From positions 1-64,000 of the IMG/VR virus record IMGVR_UViG_3300032073_000008: a DNA stretch of 64,000 nucleotides; one strand, given 5' to 3'. The notes under the pieces were generated by a model that was not told the DNA's origin, ran no database searches, and saw only the letters and a program-made list of their open reading frames with translations. This document shows, piece by piece, positions 1 to 8,748 of the stretch (position 1 is the first letter of the stretch; the number at the start of each line of letters is the position of its first letter). Origin of the DNA: a virus. Position numbers and translations under genes: made by a program.

Positions 1-149
1 TTATTCTCTTCAGTAGTCTCGGGAGACTTTATTTTCTTCCCTCTCTCATCAATAATGCCTAACTTATAAGCATTGGTTTTATTGAAAGGTGTTGTCAACC
101 TTTTAATAAATTGATAAGCGAGAATAAGATCTGCTATCTTTCCAGCCAT
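1..149 (-). CDS. Conserved T4-like phage protein, 3' end outside window (partial)
   Basis: The first 49 codons of a gene that runs off the left edge are visible, starting at an ATG at 147-149 and reading MAGKIADLILAYQFIKRL. The following TPFNKTNAYKLGIIDE stretch resembles the N-terminus of a conserved but uncharacterised protein of marine T4-like phages, recalled from memory only. The start lies directly after the stop codon of the upstream 128-aa gene, so it belongs to the same structural-gene transcript. No catalytic motif can be seen in the visible part. A virion role is only a guess from the neighbours. Confidence 0.65.
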   Translation of the reverse strand, partial: MAGKIADLILAYQFIKRLTTPFNKTNAYKLGIIDERGKKIKSPETTEEN

Positions 150-536
150 TTATATTTTCCTAAGAGTCTCAACAATTAAATTGTCTAGTAGTATCTCAGA
201 GTCTTTGATTCTCTTACCATCGACTAGACCAATATCTGTTGGCCAATAGTTTAGCATTATTAAAAAAGGTTTTAAGTAGTGCAGATAACCGTCCAACTTC
301 AAGAACATCATCCTTGTTGCAGCTTTTGCCTCAAACATATTGTAGATAACTATTAAATGATTCAGAATTAAGCGTTCTTTTAAAACACCAGTCTGCTCAT
401 ATTTACGAAACAATCTTTTTATGTATCGTATTCTTTTTAAGTCATCATGAAACTCAAGCAAATCCGTACAATTAGGATTCGTATATGTCTTCATAGCAAA
501 AAGTAAGAAGTTCTCTTCAGTCAAGTTATCAAACAT
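150..536 (-). CDS. Hypothetical T4-like phage protein (128 aa)
   Basis: An intact 128-codon ORF with an ATG start lies 3 nt after the stop of the upstream structural gene. The protein is hydrophilic, with alternating helical segments, for example FHDDLKRIRYIKRLFRKY near residue 30 and a hydrophobic helix around residues 55-95. No known enzyme motif, signal peptide or clear transmembrane segment is visible. It sits in a run of small genes downstream of large virion-type proteins, so it is probably a late, structure-related protein. I do not recognise a function. Confidence 0.7.
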   Translation of the reverse strand: MFDNLTEENFLLFAMKTYTNPNCTDLLEFHDDLKRIRYIKRLFRKYEQTGVLKERLILNHLIVIYNMFEAKAATRMMFLKLDGYLHYLKPFLIMLNYWPTDIGLVDGKRIKDSEILLDNLIVETLRKI

Positions 537-539
537 AAT

Positions 540-914
540 TTAGAATGTGCTCAGTGCTGCCCTCTTAATAACAGTTGAACTAACTGCAACATAGATGTAA
601 TCAGCATCAAACCAAATAGATCCAGCAGCAACATTTGGATTAGTTGTTGTTGGATTATTTGTTGTTGGTGTCGCACTTGTTAGTCTGAGATTACCAGTAC
701 CAGAAAATGTAGTGTTAGCAGAAACAGTAGCGTTGTCACCACTAACAGTAACATCTTTTGTGAACACAGCAGCAGTCGGGACAGAACCAAATATGTTTGT
801 CACCGAAACCTTTTTGCTTACTGGAGTGCCTGATGGATTATCCACAACCATAAACAAATCTTCTGCTGCAACCGATGTTGCAGCAGTCAATGCAGTAACT
901 TTCTTATCAGCCAT
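540..914 (-). CDS. Small virion/fibre-type structural protein (124 aa)
   Basis: The N-terminal MADKKVTALTAATSVAAEDLF followed by VVDNPSGTPVSKK resembles a module I associate with the start of small structural or fibre proteins in marine T4-like phages. The middle is rich in T, N and P (residues 55-95). The C-terminus SIWFDADYIYVAVSSTVIKR resembles the end of tail-fibre-like proteins. A GGGGAT ribosome-binding site precedes the ATG. It is compact and low-complexity, with no enzymatic motif. A decoration or fibre-tip role is inferred from composition and context. Confidence 0.65.
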   Translation of the reverse strand: MADKKVTALTAATSVAAEDLFMVVDNPSGTPVSKKVSVTNIFGSVPTAAVFTKDVTVSGDNATVSANTTFSGTGNLRLTSATPTTNNPTTTNPNVAAGSIWFDADYIYVAVSSTVIKRAALSTF

Positions 915-927
915 CAGCTAAATCCCC

Positions 928-1413
928 TTATGCGTCAGGTAATTGTGTATCGTCTGCAGCGTCGCCAGAGATAGAACCTGCAGCTACTAATGTTTCATAG
1001 TGTATTCGACCAGAACGACCACCAGAACCAGCTGTACGCTTAACCCAACCAGCGTGAGCAATTCGTTTACCTTCGCCAGCAACACCAACCTCTGTAGTGT
1101 CAGCACCAAATACTAAACTAGCGTCACCACCAGACTCAGAATATGTAATGCTTTTTGGCTTTTCAGAAACAACATAGTTAGCGTTTGCTGAAGCACCTGC
1201 TAATGTTCCACCGTTATCTGCTGAACGAACAGTCGCAACTGTCGCATTAGCAATAGCAGTGAATACATAGTCATTACCACCAACATTTAAAAAGTCACCA
1301 ACTTTAAATGCTGTTAAGGTTGTGCTGGTGCCAATAACAGTGCTGTTTGCAGCAGTAACAACTACTGATCCAGGACTTGCACCTATTTTATCTTTCATTC
1401 CCCATAAACTCAT
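928..1413 (-). CDS. Small structural protein (161 aa)
   Basis: This 161-aa protein is rich in A, G, T and V and begins MSLWGMKDKIGASPGSVVVT. It has a beta-rich composition with no charged helices, typical of phage virion or neck/decoration proteins. A strong AGGAGAA ribosome-binding site precedes the ATG. The residue pattern near 110-140 (GKRIAHAGWVKRTAGSGGR) is seen in structural proteins of marine T4-like phages, from memory. It is co-directional with, and closely follows, the 743-aa and 861-aa proteins. The precise location in the particle is unknown. Confidence 0.65.
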   Translation of the reverse strand: MSLWGMKDKIGASPGSVVVTAANSTVIGTSTTLTAFKVGDFLNVGGNDYVFTAIANATVATVRSADNGGTLAGASANANYVVSEKPKSITYSESGGDASLVFGADTTEVGVAGEGKRIAHAGWVKRTAGSGGRSGRIHYETLVAAGSISGDAADDTQLPDA

Positions 1414-1452
1414 CTTATTTTTCTCCTAAGATTTATTTTAATTTCTTTCTAT

Positions 1453-3684
1453 TTAGTCTTTTTTCATAGCCAATTTAGTGGCAGTTGCTTCCATCACTCG
1501 TTCCCAGCGATTGCCATATTTCTTTTTAAAGAAGTTTTCGTCAAGTTTTGGTTTAGTTTCAACCTTTTCTTTCTTACCTGATTTAACTTCTTTTTCATCT
1601 CCTTCCTTATCAGTCTTTTCATCTGAATCGTCTTTGTCGATAGCTTTAGAGATAGCTTTGCGTTTCTTGTGTAAGAACTTGTCTGAGCTGTCAACATCAC
1701 CATCGTTGTCGATGTCTTTGTCTTTACGATCTTTGAACTTCTTCTTAACAGCTTTAGGTTGGACTTTATCAAGACCTTCACCGTCATCAGACTTATCATT
1801 AGTGTTGTCTTCGTTAATCTGCTCTGGCTCTTGAACTGGCTCAGGTTTATCTTCATTAGTAGGTTCTTGACCAGTAACAACGCCACGAACAGCATCTAGC
1901 AATGAATCGCTTATGCCATGATTTTTAGCTGTACCAAAAAAGTTTTCATTAGATTCTCTAAATGTAACTCTACCTCTTTGTCCACCTTTTATCTTAAGAA
2001 TGGTATCAACGATTTCAGTCGCTTTCTCTTTATCAACCTTCATACCTTTCATTACAAATTGAATGCCTTGATCTTTATTTTTTGATGGCATCATAAATTT
2101 TTCAGCTTTCTTTAAATATGGGGTTAGACCTTTATTCGCTTCATCTAATTGCACACTAAGAAGTGAAATATATTTTTCATCTGATTCGTTCATTTCTGTT
2201 GACTCCATTTTACCTTTAACTTTGAACATTTTGTATTCGCCTTCTTTCTCAGCTTTGTTTGCTCGGTCAAGATACTTCTTAGCTTTCTGCTCATTGTCGA
2301 ACTTAGAGAACTTAGTGGTATCAGCTTTACCTTTCTTATCGTAGTATTGAACCATGAAGTAATCTTCTTCTAATTCAACAGACTCTTTCTGATCAAAACG
2401 AACACCGTCATCTTTTATTACATAATCAGCCTTTCTATCCATTTTAGCAACAGCAAATTGGTCCATTCTAAAATTACCTTTTGTACCGCTTTTCCATTGA
2501 ACTGTTGCCGCAGGCTTACCATTCACTTTAATTTGTTTAATCACTTTACCATATAACGCCTGACCTGCACCAAAATCCATTTTTACAGTAGCACCTTTAT
2601 CAATATTAAAGGCTTCATCAAGTTCCTCACGAACAAGAACTTGTATGTGATCTTCTCCACTACGCAATCCACCTTTATCAACATGAACATTCTTTTTGCC
2701 ATATTTTTTTATTGCTTGAGCAGCAGTCACGCTGTTGGTTGTTTTCCAACGCATTCCTTTTGGTGCTTTTGGATATGCTTCATCAAGTTGTTGATCACCT
2801 TCAACTTCAGTTGAATTCATTAAGTATTTTTTTCTACTTATAAGCTGAAATGTGTTCTTAATAGATGGAGCAACTTTTGCAATTGCTTTAGATGCAGCGT
2901 CTTCTACTTTCTCAGCACCTTTAATTGTTTTATCTATTTCTTTTATTACATCTTCAAGAGACTTAACTAAAACAGGATCAGAAAGTTTTGTTCTTTGTTT
3001 TTCTGCTTTTTTCTTAGCTACTTTTAACTTTTCTATAGAAGTAAATAAATCACTGTTAGGTATATCACCTACTTTAAACTGAGCACTCATTACTTGATTC
3101 TCATTAAGCTCAACTTCTTCTTTCATATCATAACTAGCAACCAAACCACTAAGCTGATTCACCATAGTCGTTAAGACTGGCATTGGAAGAGTTATCAACT
3201 GATTGTATGCATCTTTTGACAAACCTTTCACTTTGCTTAATTGTTTTTTAACATCAGACATATTAGCTTCTTTAAATGTAACCTTGCCCTTTTGACTGCC
3301 TTTCATTTTAAGAATTCTATTAACTAGATGAGTTGCTTTCTTTTTATTAACTTTCATAACATCCATTACAGCTTGAATGCCTTGTTCTTTATTTTTTGTA
3401 CCCATCATCGCATCTTCGACTTTCTTTAAATCGCCAATAAGAGCTTCATCAAGAGATTCTTCTTCAGCTAGAAAGTCATCAAATGCCTTTTCAAATGCTT
3501 CGTCAAGATCCTTTTCGTCTTTTGTTTCAGGCTTCTCGTGAGTATAACCCAACTTCTTCATGCGCTCATGGTCTTCTGGCTTCTCAGCTTTATACGCTTT
3601 GCCAGTCTCTGGATCATACATCATGTGCGGTTCAAAGTCTTGTTTTGATTCATACATTGATCTAATTGTATTTGCTAGATTCAT
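1453..3684 (-). CDS. Large charged virion-associated protein with internal duplication (743 aa)
   Basis: This lysine/glutamate-rich protein carries two copies of a ~60-residue module, at residues 82-141 and 520-579. Each has the pattern LKK-x(2)-E...NK-x-QGIQ-x-VM...KAT...KG-x-Q-x-G-x-VTF. Near residues 657-668 is a calcium-loop-like string DIDNDGDVDSSD, and the C-terminus ends YGNRWERVMEATATKLAMKK, a tail shared by other marine T4-like structural proteins as I recall them. The start has an AAGGAA ribosome-binding site. It lies 12 nt downstream of the nucleotidyltransferase-headed gene and is probably expressed late with it. It may be an internal or scaffold-like head protein. The function is unproven. 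Confidence 0.65.
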   Translation of the reverse strand: MNLANTIRSMYESKQDFEPHMMYDPETGKAYKAEKPEDHERMKKLGYTHEKPETKDEKDLDEAFEKAFDDFLAEEESLDEALIGDLKKVEDAMMGTKNKEQGIQAVMDVMKVNKKKATHLVNRILKMKGSQKGKVTFKEANMSDVKKQLSKVKGLSKDAYNQLITLPMPVLTTMVNQLSGLVASYDMKEEVELNENQVMSAQFKVGDIPNSDLFTSIEKLKVAKKKAEKQRTKLSDPVLVKSLEDVIKEIDKTIKGAEKVEDAASKAIAKVAPSIKNTFQLISRKKYLMNSTEVEGDQQLDEAYPKAPKGMRWKTTNSVTAAQAIKKYGKKNVHVDKGGLRSGEDHIQVLVREELDEAFNIDKGATVKMDFGAGQALYGKVIKQIKVNGKPAATVQWKSGTKGNFRMDQFAVAKMDRKADYVIKDDGVRFDQKESVELEEDYFMVQYYDKKGKADTTKFSKFDNEQKAKKYLDRANKAEKEGEYKMFKVKGKMESTEMNESDEKYISLLSVQLDEANKGLTPYLKKAEKFMMPSKNKDQGIQFVMKGMKVDKEKATEIVDTILKIKGGQRGRVTFRESNENFFGTAKNHGISDSLLDAVRGVVTGQEPTNEDKPEPVQEPEQINEDNTNDKSDDGEGLDKVQPKAVKKKFKDRKDKDIDNDGDVDSSDKFLHKKRKAISKAIDKDDSDEKTDKEGDEKEVKSGKKEKVETKPKLDENFFKKKYGNRWERVMEATATKLAMKKD

Positions 3685-3696
3685 TTTTATTATTCC

Positions 3697-6282
3697 TTAG
3701 TTATCAACTTTTTTACTGGCTCGCCACTGATAACAAGACCAGTATCCAGCTTTTGTTTTATCGGTTTTGTTATCACAATCGTGCCTTGCTCTAAATGACT
3801 TTCTTCGCTCTGGATCATCACGCTTGATCTCCATATTTGGATCACCAAATGTGACTTTAACTACATTACCTTTATCATTCTTAACATACACACCAAATTT
3901 CTTTTTAGATCCTGCTGGAAGTCTGAATGGGTCATTCAGCTTTACTTTGCGACCCTGATACTCTGACTCCTCAACAATCAAATCATCATACATGTCAGTA
4001 CACTCTTGACATGGAGTATCTTTCTTATATTGAGCTACAAGTTTGTTAGTACCTTCCTCGCCTGCACCACCTTCCTCAGTGATAGCATCTTTATACATCT
4101 TAGCAAGAACGCGAGCGGTCACACCATTGTATTGTTTGGCAACCTGAGCAGCATAGTAATCTACACTGTGTTTTAACGAACTTCCTTTTGCTTCTTTCTT
4201 TTTGCGAGAATAAATTTGTTTCAATACTTCTAGTGCAGCTTTGTATTTATTCTTACTGACAGTTCTAGCTTTCAAGCGGTCAATCAATTCAGTTGTTGGA
4301 ACTTCTTTCAACAACTCCTTATCTTCCTTTAATGCAACTTTTACTTGTCGCACCTTTGTTTCCATATCTCGAATTTCAGGTTCTAGATCTTTACGTTGGC
4401 GACCGCGACTCTTTTTAATTAAGTCTTGAAGTTGTGATTCAAAAGAATCGAGCTTACGCTTTAGATCACGCTCAGGCTTCCCTTTGTATGGATTTCTAAG
4501 TGCTTCCTCTAGAGACTCAACAATACCACTACCAACTTGACCAAGTTTTTTTCCATAGATTGCTCTGCCAGTTGCTAGATCAACTAAGTCTTGAGCAGCA
4601 CGCCTTGAATACCCCATTTTACTTTGGATATCAGATACTGCACGCTTTGCACCTCGTTTTTTGATTATGTCTTGAATCATGTCAACATGCTTTTTCTTTA
4701 ATGCAAACTTATCACCGTCTTGTGGAAATACACCCATTGATTCATTAACACTTTCTTTCTTTGGCTTTGGCTTACCTTTATGCTTTGCCCATAAATCAGC
4801 ATCGCCAGTAGTTCTTGTCTTACCGCCAGTAATGAAAGAGTTTACACGAGCATATGCCCATTGCTGTTGGCTTGCTCCTGGACGATGTCCAGTCTTCCAT
4901 GCAGCCATTCCGCGATTGTAAACTTTCTTCAGGATACCAAGAGATATGCCAGACTTCTCAGACTTTTTCTTTAGCGCAGTGGCTGAGTCTTCGGTGATCT
5001 CAAAAGATTCTTCTTGGTTCTTAGCTTTAGTGTCAGCAGTACGAGCACGATCCAACATACGATCATGTTTTTTCTTATCAGAAGCCTTTTCTCTGTCTAT
5101 CTTTTCTTTAGCAGAGTCAACTTCACCCTCACCAAACATATCATGATACTTTTTAGTATGTTTAGAAGTACGAGTCTTTGCACCTGCATCGCCAGCATGC
5201 TTATCTGGATATGCTGATGGATCATCCGAATCTTTCTCAGCACCCTTCTTAAATTGAGCATCACGCTTTGCTTTGGTAGACTTTGATAAACCGCTATGGT
5301 ATTTCTTTGGTTGTGTTCCTTCGCGATCTTTGATATCTTTATCCTGAGCAACCCTCGCTTCAAATAATTGATCAAAGTCTATCTCTTCTTTGACGCCACC
5401 GCGAACTCTCTTCAATCTTTCAATCTCCGCTTTACGAACTTTTGGTAATATTTTCTTGGCTATCTTGGGAACAAGACCAGCTTTCTTTGCGACCAACTTA
5501 TCAATCTGTATCTTGTCTGATGGCGATAGAGTAGCATAACTTTTCCCACGATCACCAGCAACCTTTTTACGAACAATTGCAATTGCTTGTTTTTGAGCAC
5601 GCTTTTGTATAGTCTTAGCATCAGCCATTTTCTTTGCTTTCATCTTCTTAATACGCTGTAACTTCGGTGCTAATCGTTTCATCCTACGACCGATAGCTTT
5701 GCGTTGTGAAATGCTTAGTGGCTTTTTATCTTCATCTAAATCTTCTTTTATTACCGACCTGATAGTATCATAGATATCTTTAGCGTCACGGTCATTTAAT
5801 TTCTTTGGTAATCCAGACTTAAATGTATCAAAGTCTCCTTCAACAGCAGTAGCTCTCAACTTTGATGCGGACATACCCTCAACGCCAGTTGCATCGGGAT
5901 CTCGTGCGCCTGCTGATACGACCTTAATAGTTTTAAAGTCATAGTCTCTTCCGTTATACTTTTGTAATAAACCATTGAACTCAGTAACTCGATCAGAGCC
6001 AACAACCATAACAACCTCATCATACTGCTTATCGAGTTCGTCCATTATCTGGAAGATTGTCTTAGACTTTGATTGTGTTACTGACTTACCGAATGCTTTG
6101 CGTGCGAAACGAATCTTCTCAGCGTAGTTGAGAGGATCTTTCTTATTATTCTGAGTGTGTGACAGGTATACTTTTGCTGGAGCTTTTTCTTTCTTTGCTA
6201 CAGCTTCCACTTTATCAACCAGCTTCTGATGTCCGATTGTTGGTGGGTTCATTCTACCGAATGTGATTACTACTTTTGCCAT
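3697..6282 (-). CDS. Nucleotidyltransferase (NMNAT/cytidylyltransferase-like) fused to a long structural region (861 aa)
   Basis: Residues 1-175 form an HxGH-type nucleotidyltransferase domain. FGRMNPPTIGH (8-18) is the nucleotide-binding signature, VVGSDRV follows at ~93-99, and SASKLRA (138-144) matches the ISSTxxR phosphate-binding motif. Enzymes of this fold join NMP groups to phosphorylated substrates such as NMN or phosphopantetheine. The remaining ~680 residues are charged and modular, including a segment KTGHRPGASQQQWAYARVNS that resembles DUF5824 and a C-terminal FRARHDCDN...GYWSCYQWR module found in other marine phage proteins. An AAGGG ribosome-binding site and a TATAAATA late promoter lie upstream. 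Late expression plus the long tail suggests a virion-associated enzyme. The substrate is unknown. Confidence 0.75.
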   Translation of the reverse strand: MAKVVITFGRMNPPTIGHQKLVDKVEAVAKKEKAPAKVYLSHTQNNKKDPLNYAEKIRFARKAFGKSVTQSKSKTIFQIMDELDKQYDEVVMVVGSDRVTEFNGLLQKYNGRDYDFKTIKVVSAGARDPDATGVEGMSASKLRATAVEGDFDTFKSGLPKKLNDRDAKDIYDTIRSVIKEDLDEDKKPLSISQRKAIGRRMKRLAPKLQRIKKMKAKKMADAKTIQKRAQKQAIAIVRKKVAGDRGKSYATLSPSDKIQIDKLVAKKAGLVPKIAKKILPKVRKAEIERLKRVRGGVKEEIDFDQLFEARVAQDKDIKDREGTQPKKYHSGLSKSTKAKRDAQFKKGAEKDSDDPSAYPDKHAGDAGAKTRTSKHTKKYHDMFGEGEVDSAKEKIDREKASDKKKHDRMLDRARTADTKAKNQEESFEITEDSATALKKKSEKSGISLGILKKVYNRGMAAWKTGHRPGASQQQWAYARVNSFITGGKTRTTGDADLWAKHKGKPKPKKESVNESMGVFPQDGDKFALKKKHVDMIQDIIKKRGAKRAVSDIQSKMGYSRRAAQDLVDLATGRAIYGKKLGQVGSGIVESLEEALRNPYKGKPERDLKRKLDSFESQLQDLIKKSRGRQRKDLEPEIRDMETKVRQVKVALKEDKELLKEVPTTELIDRLKARTVSKNKYKAALEVLKQIYSRKKKEAKGSSLKHSVDYYAAQVAKQYNGVTARVLAKMYKDAITEEGGAGEEGTNKLVAQYKKDTPCQECTDMYDDLIVEESEYQGRKVKLNDPFRLPAGSKKKFGVYVKNDKGNVVKVTFGDPNMEIKRDDPERRKSFRARHDCDNKTDKTKAGYWSCYQWRASKKVDN

Positions 6283-6322
6283 TTACGTGTTTCCCTTGGG
6301 CTTAACGTGTTAAAATTAGTTG

Positions 6323-6350
6323 TTGACTTATCTCAAATTAGACGTATAAT
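6323..6350 (+). promoter_or_regulatory. Candidate plus-strand sigma70-like promoter (antisense)
   Basis: The plus strand carries TTGACT (6323-6328), a 16-bp spacer and a perfect TATAAT (6345-6350). Transcription would run rightwards, antisense to the epimerase and glycosyltransferase genes. No plus-strand gene with a good ribosome-binding site follows, so any product would be an antisense or non-coding RNA. Confidence 0.4.
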
Positions 6351-6371
6351 AGAGGTGTCGTTTTGTAAGTG

Positions 6372-6379
6372 TATTTATA
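6372..6379 (-). promoter_or_regulatory. T4-type late promoter
   Basis: TATAAATA on the minus strand, the consensus recognised by gp55-RNA polymerase, lies about 90 nt upstream of the 861-aa gene start. Confidence 0.75.
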
Positions 6380-6386
6380 AGTTTTG

Positions 6387-7313
6387 TTACTCTAACAACC
6401 CACCTTCTTCTAGTTCATTTCTGAAATATTCAATTGTCTTTTCCATCCCCTCTTCAAGAGTTACTAATTTAGAAGGATCCATATCGACAAGAGCAAGAGT
6501 AGATGTATCTGCCTTTACCACATCACCAACATTCTCACCTGGACGCATAGGAAGATTAACAATCTTTGATTCACTATTAGACATTCGGATAATAGTCTCA
6601 GCAACTTCTTGAACAGTGCTGTTTATTTCTGGACCAACTTCAACAGTCCTATCAAATACAACACCATCTGCTGCTTTCTCTACAGCAGTAACAAGAGCTT
6701 TTGCTACATCACCAACATAAACCATATCAGAAACTTGCGAGCCATCACCATATACTTCCACATCTTGATTTGTTAATGCACGGCACGCAAAAGAAGGTGT
6801 TATCTTTCGTACCTTACCAGAACCAAATGGTGCTACTGCAAGTTGTCTTGGACCATATGCATTCATAGCTCTTACTATATTAACTTTTGTTCCGCGAAAC
6901 CGATTGAACATATCAATAAATCTTTCTATCATTGTTTTTGTAATTGAGTATGTATTATTCATCCAATGATTTCCAACACCGATATATGCACCTGGAAGGT
7001 CATACTGTGCTGCAGCTTCGAGAACATTTAATCCACCAACCAAATTTGATTTAGCAGCAGGTCTTGGATTCTGAATAGTCTCTTGTGTGCCAAGAACAGC
7101 AGCAAGGTGGATCCAACCATCAACATGTGCCATTGCTTCAGTAACAGCAATGTCGTCCATAATATCGCCTGAGAATACTTCAACTTCTGGATCATACTCT
7201 GAATAATGTCTCCTATGATGATCAAATATAACAGGCTTGTGCCCTCTTGATTGAAGTTCTTCTACAACATATCTTCCAATAAAACCCATACCACCAGTAA
7301 CTAAAATTTTCAT
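6387..7313 (-). CDS. NAD-dependent sugar epimerase/dehydratase (308 aa)
   Basis: This is an extended short-chain dehydrogenase. The N-terminal GGMGFIGRYV (7-16) is the NAD-binding glycine motif. HLAAVLGTQET and NAYGPRQ are typical of UDP-glucose 4-epimerase and dTDP-glucose 4,6-dehydratase relatives. The catalytic pair appears as Y-x(3)-K in YSITKTM near residues 122-128. The length is standard for the family. It is the last gene of a four-gene sugar cluster and its start overlaps the stop of the glycosyltransferase at 7310. It probably makes or interconverts an NDP-sugar used to alter the host surface polysaccharide or phage components. The exact substrate is not readable. Confidence 0.85.
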   Translation of the reverse strand: MKILVTGGMGFIGRYVVEELQSRGHKPVIFDHHRRHYSEYDPEVEVFSGDIMDDIAVTEAMAHVDGWIHLAAVLGTQETIQNPRPAAKSNLVGGLNVLEAAAQYDLPGAYIGVGNHWMNNTYSITKTMIERFIDMFNRFRGTKVNIVRAMNAYGPRQLAVAPFGSGKVRKITPSFACRALTNQDVEVYGDGSQVSDMVYVGDVAKALVTAVEKAADGVVFDRTVEVGPEINSTVQEVAETIIRMSNSESKIVNLPMRPGENVGDVVKADTSTLALVDMDPSKLVTLEEGMEKTIEYFRNELEEGGLLE

Positions 7314-8125
7314 GTAAGTTTTCCTTCGTTATAATATTGTTTCCACAAGTTTGTAAAATTTATTCCTGAATATATATATTCATCTGTCCATGGGAGCTTT
7401 TTACCACCACCAATATAATGTAAAATATATGGATCTTTAAGCATGCCCATTTCTTTTGCCATAGCCAACCATGAAACATCTGTATTCATTTCAAACGGTA
7501 ATTGAACAAAGTTTCCTCTTAATATCCAACCCAGATAACTTTGCACCACAAATGCTCCATCTGGCACATCTTTATCTAGTGTAGCATCAATAAACATATC
7601 AGTCAATTGTAATTCCATCCATTTTTTATTATCGAATAGCATTATTCCAGATTGACAAGCTGGTGTTTCGCCTAGACCGAGATCAGTATCATAATCTCTT
7701 CTGAGCATTTGTTTTTCTTTATTCCATGGATTACCATTTAATGACATTGCGACTGGCATGTCGTGCATGTCTACATCCCACAAAAAAGAAAAATCTTTTA
7801 TAGCGATAGTGTCAGCATCCATCCACATAGATCTAGAATATTTTTTATGTGATAAGTTTGGTATCAATATTCGATTATACATTGACGGCATACCGCTATC
7901 AGCTCTTCCATCTCCCCACCCTCTACCGCTTGGGTTACATGGTAATGAAACATTAAAGATAAGTTCTATATCTGGGTGTTCAAGTTGTTTGAATTCTTCT
8001 GGCTCGCCAGTACAATAAACTTGGAAATCAAAATTCCACTCAACTTCTTTTTTTAGACTATTGAAAAGAGCAATGACACCAGATATGTGTGATGGGGTGC
8101 ATCCTGTAACTATATTATTTTTCAT
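7310..8125 (-). CDS. GT8-like glycosyltransferase (271 aa)
   Basis: The protein begins MKNNIVTGCTPSHISGVIAL, and a metal-binding DAD triad follows a hydrophobic strand at residues 103-105 (RSMWMDADTIAIKDF). This is the GT-A arrangement of glycosyltransferase family 8-like enzymes. A conserved C-terminal HYIGGGKKLPW resembles the HxxGxxKPW motif of that family, supporting nucleotide-sugar transfer. The gene overlaps the preceding dioxygenase by ATGA and the epimerase by 4 nt, so translation is coupled. Its start sits in a 40-bp repeat also present at the next upstream gene junction. It probably glycosylates a surface glycan. DNA or virion glycosylation is also possible. Confidence 0.8.
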   Translation of the reverse strand: MKNNIVTGCTPSHISGVIALFNSLKKEVEWNFDFQVYCTGEPEEFKQLEHPDIELIFNVSLPCNPSGRGWGDGRADSGMPSMYNRILIPNLSHKKYSRSMWMDADTIAIKDFSFLWDVDMHDMPVAMSLNGNPWNKEKQMLRRDYDTDLGLGETPACQSGIMLFDNKKWMELQLTDMFIDATLDKDVPDGAFVVQSYLGWILRGNFVQLPFEMNTDVSWLAMAKEMGMLKDPYILHYIGGGKKLPWTDEYIYSGINFTNLWKQYYNEGKLT

Positions 8126-8150
8126 CTAGTGGACCTTTGAAGTATTTTAA
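8111..8150. repeat. 40-bp gene-junction direct repeat, copy 1
   Basis: This is nearly identical (37 of 40 bases) to 8734-8773. It spans the stop of the PhyH-like gene and the start of the GT8-like gene. The two copies are read in different frames at the gene ends, which suggests duplication or recombination at the junction. Confidence 0.85.
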
Positions 8151-8748
8151 TCTTTTTTTGTTGACCAACGAAAGGTTCGTTATAATATCCTTCCATATCC
8201 ATGGGTGCTTCTGTGTATACACAAGCATATAACCCACGCGGTTTGTCACTTGTATTCTCATTTGACGCATGAACAGTAGATCCATTGATTGCTACAATAT
8301 CTCCTGCTTTGGGCAGGAGTGTTTTCCACTTATCATCTTTATCTCTAATAAACAATGCACCATTGTGTCTGGTGAAATCATCTATTGCGATACTAAGATT
8401 TACAGTGTGTATATCATTACCTTTGTTTCTCAATGAGTATTGATTGTCATAATGTGGTCCAAAGCTCATCTTATCATGCGGTAGTTTGTATATCATCTGA
8501 TCATTGAATAGATGGGGTGTGCCCAATAGGTCAGTTGCAATATCCTTCATTATATCAGAAGTGTATATCTCGGTCAAGGGTTGTGAGAACTTCCCTGCAC
8601 ACGATATACCTTTCCATGTAGAATACTTATCACATTCTGTCCGCATATTATGTCCACAATCAGAGAGTATTTCAAGATCTTTTTTAGAAAAGACATTAGG
8701 TATGATTACCCATCCTTCTTTCTTATAGTGATCTATATTATTTTCCAT
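8122..8748 (-). CDS. PhyH-family 2-oxoglutarate/Fe(II) dioxygenase (208 aa)
   Basis: This is a phytanoyl-CoA dioxygenase-like jelly-roll oxygenase. Iron ligands are visible as H99-x-D101 (GPHYDNQ) and distal H160 (STVHASNEN), with a 2OG-binding arginine R171 (KPRGLYACVYT). The opening KEGWVIIPNVFSKKDLE is typical of the family. Such enzymes hydroxylate small molecules, sugars or lipids with 2-oxoglutarate and O2. It is flanked by two glycosyltransferases, so a sugar-linked substrate is plausible. Its C-terminal residues LQRSTR come from a duplicated junction sequence that encodes HFKGPLDGK in the neighbour, hinting that the gene was inserted as a cassette. Confidence 0.85.
   Translation of the reverse strand: MENNIDHYKKEGWVIIPNVFSKKDLEILSDCGHNMRTECDKYSTWKGISCAGKFSQPLTEIYTSDIMKDIATDLLGTPHLFNDQMIYKLPHDKMSFGPHYDNQYSLRNKGNDIHTVNLSIAIDDFTRHNGALFIRDKDDKWKTLLPKAGDIVAINGSTVHASNENTSDKPRGLYACVYTEAPMDMEGYYNEPFVGQQKKIKILQRSTR

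Noticed and set aside
8122-8748. PhyH-like dioxygenase as part of the DNA modification pathway
   Set aside because: Its motifs fit small-molecule PhyH enzymes and it sits among glycosyltransferases, far from the TET/JBP cluster.
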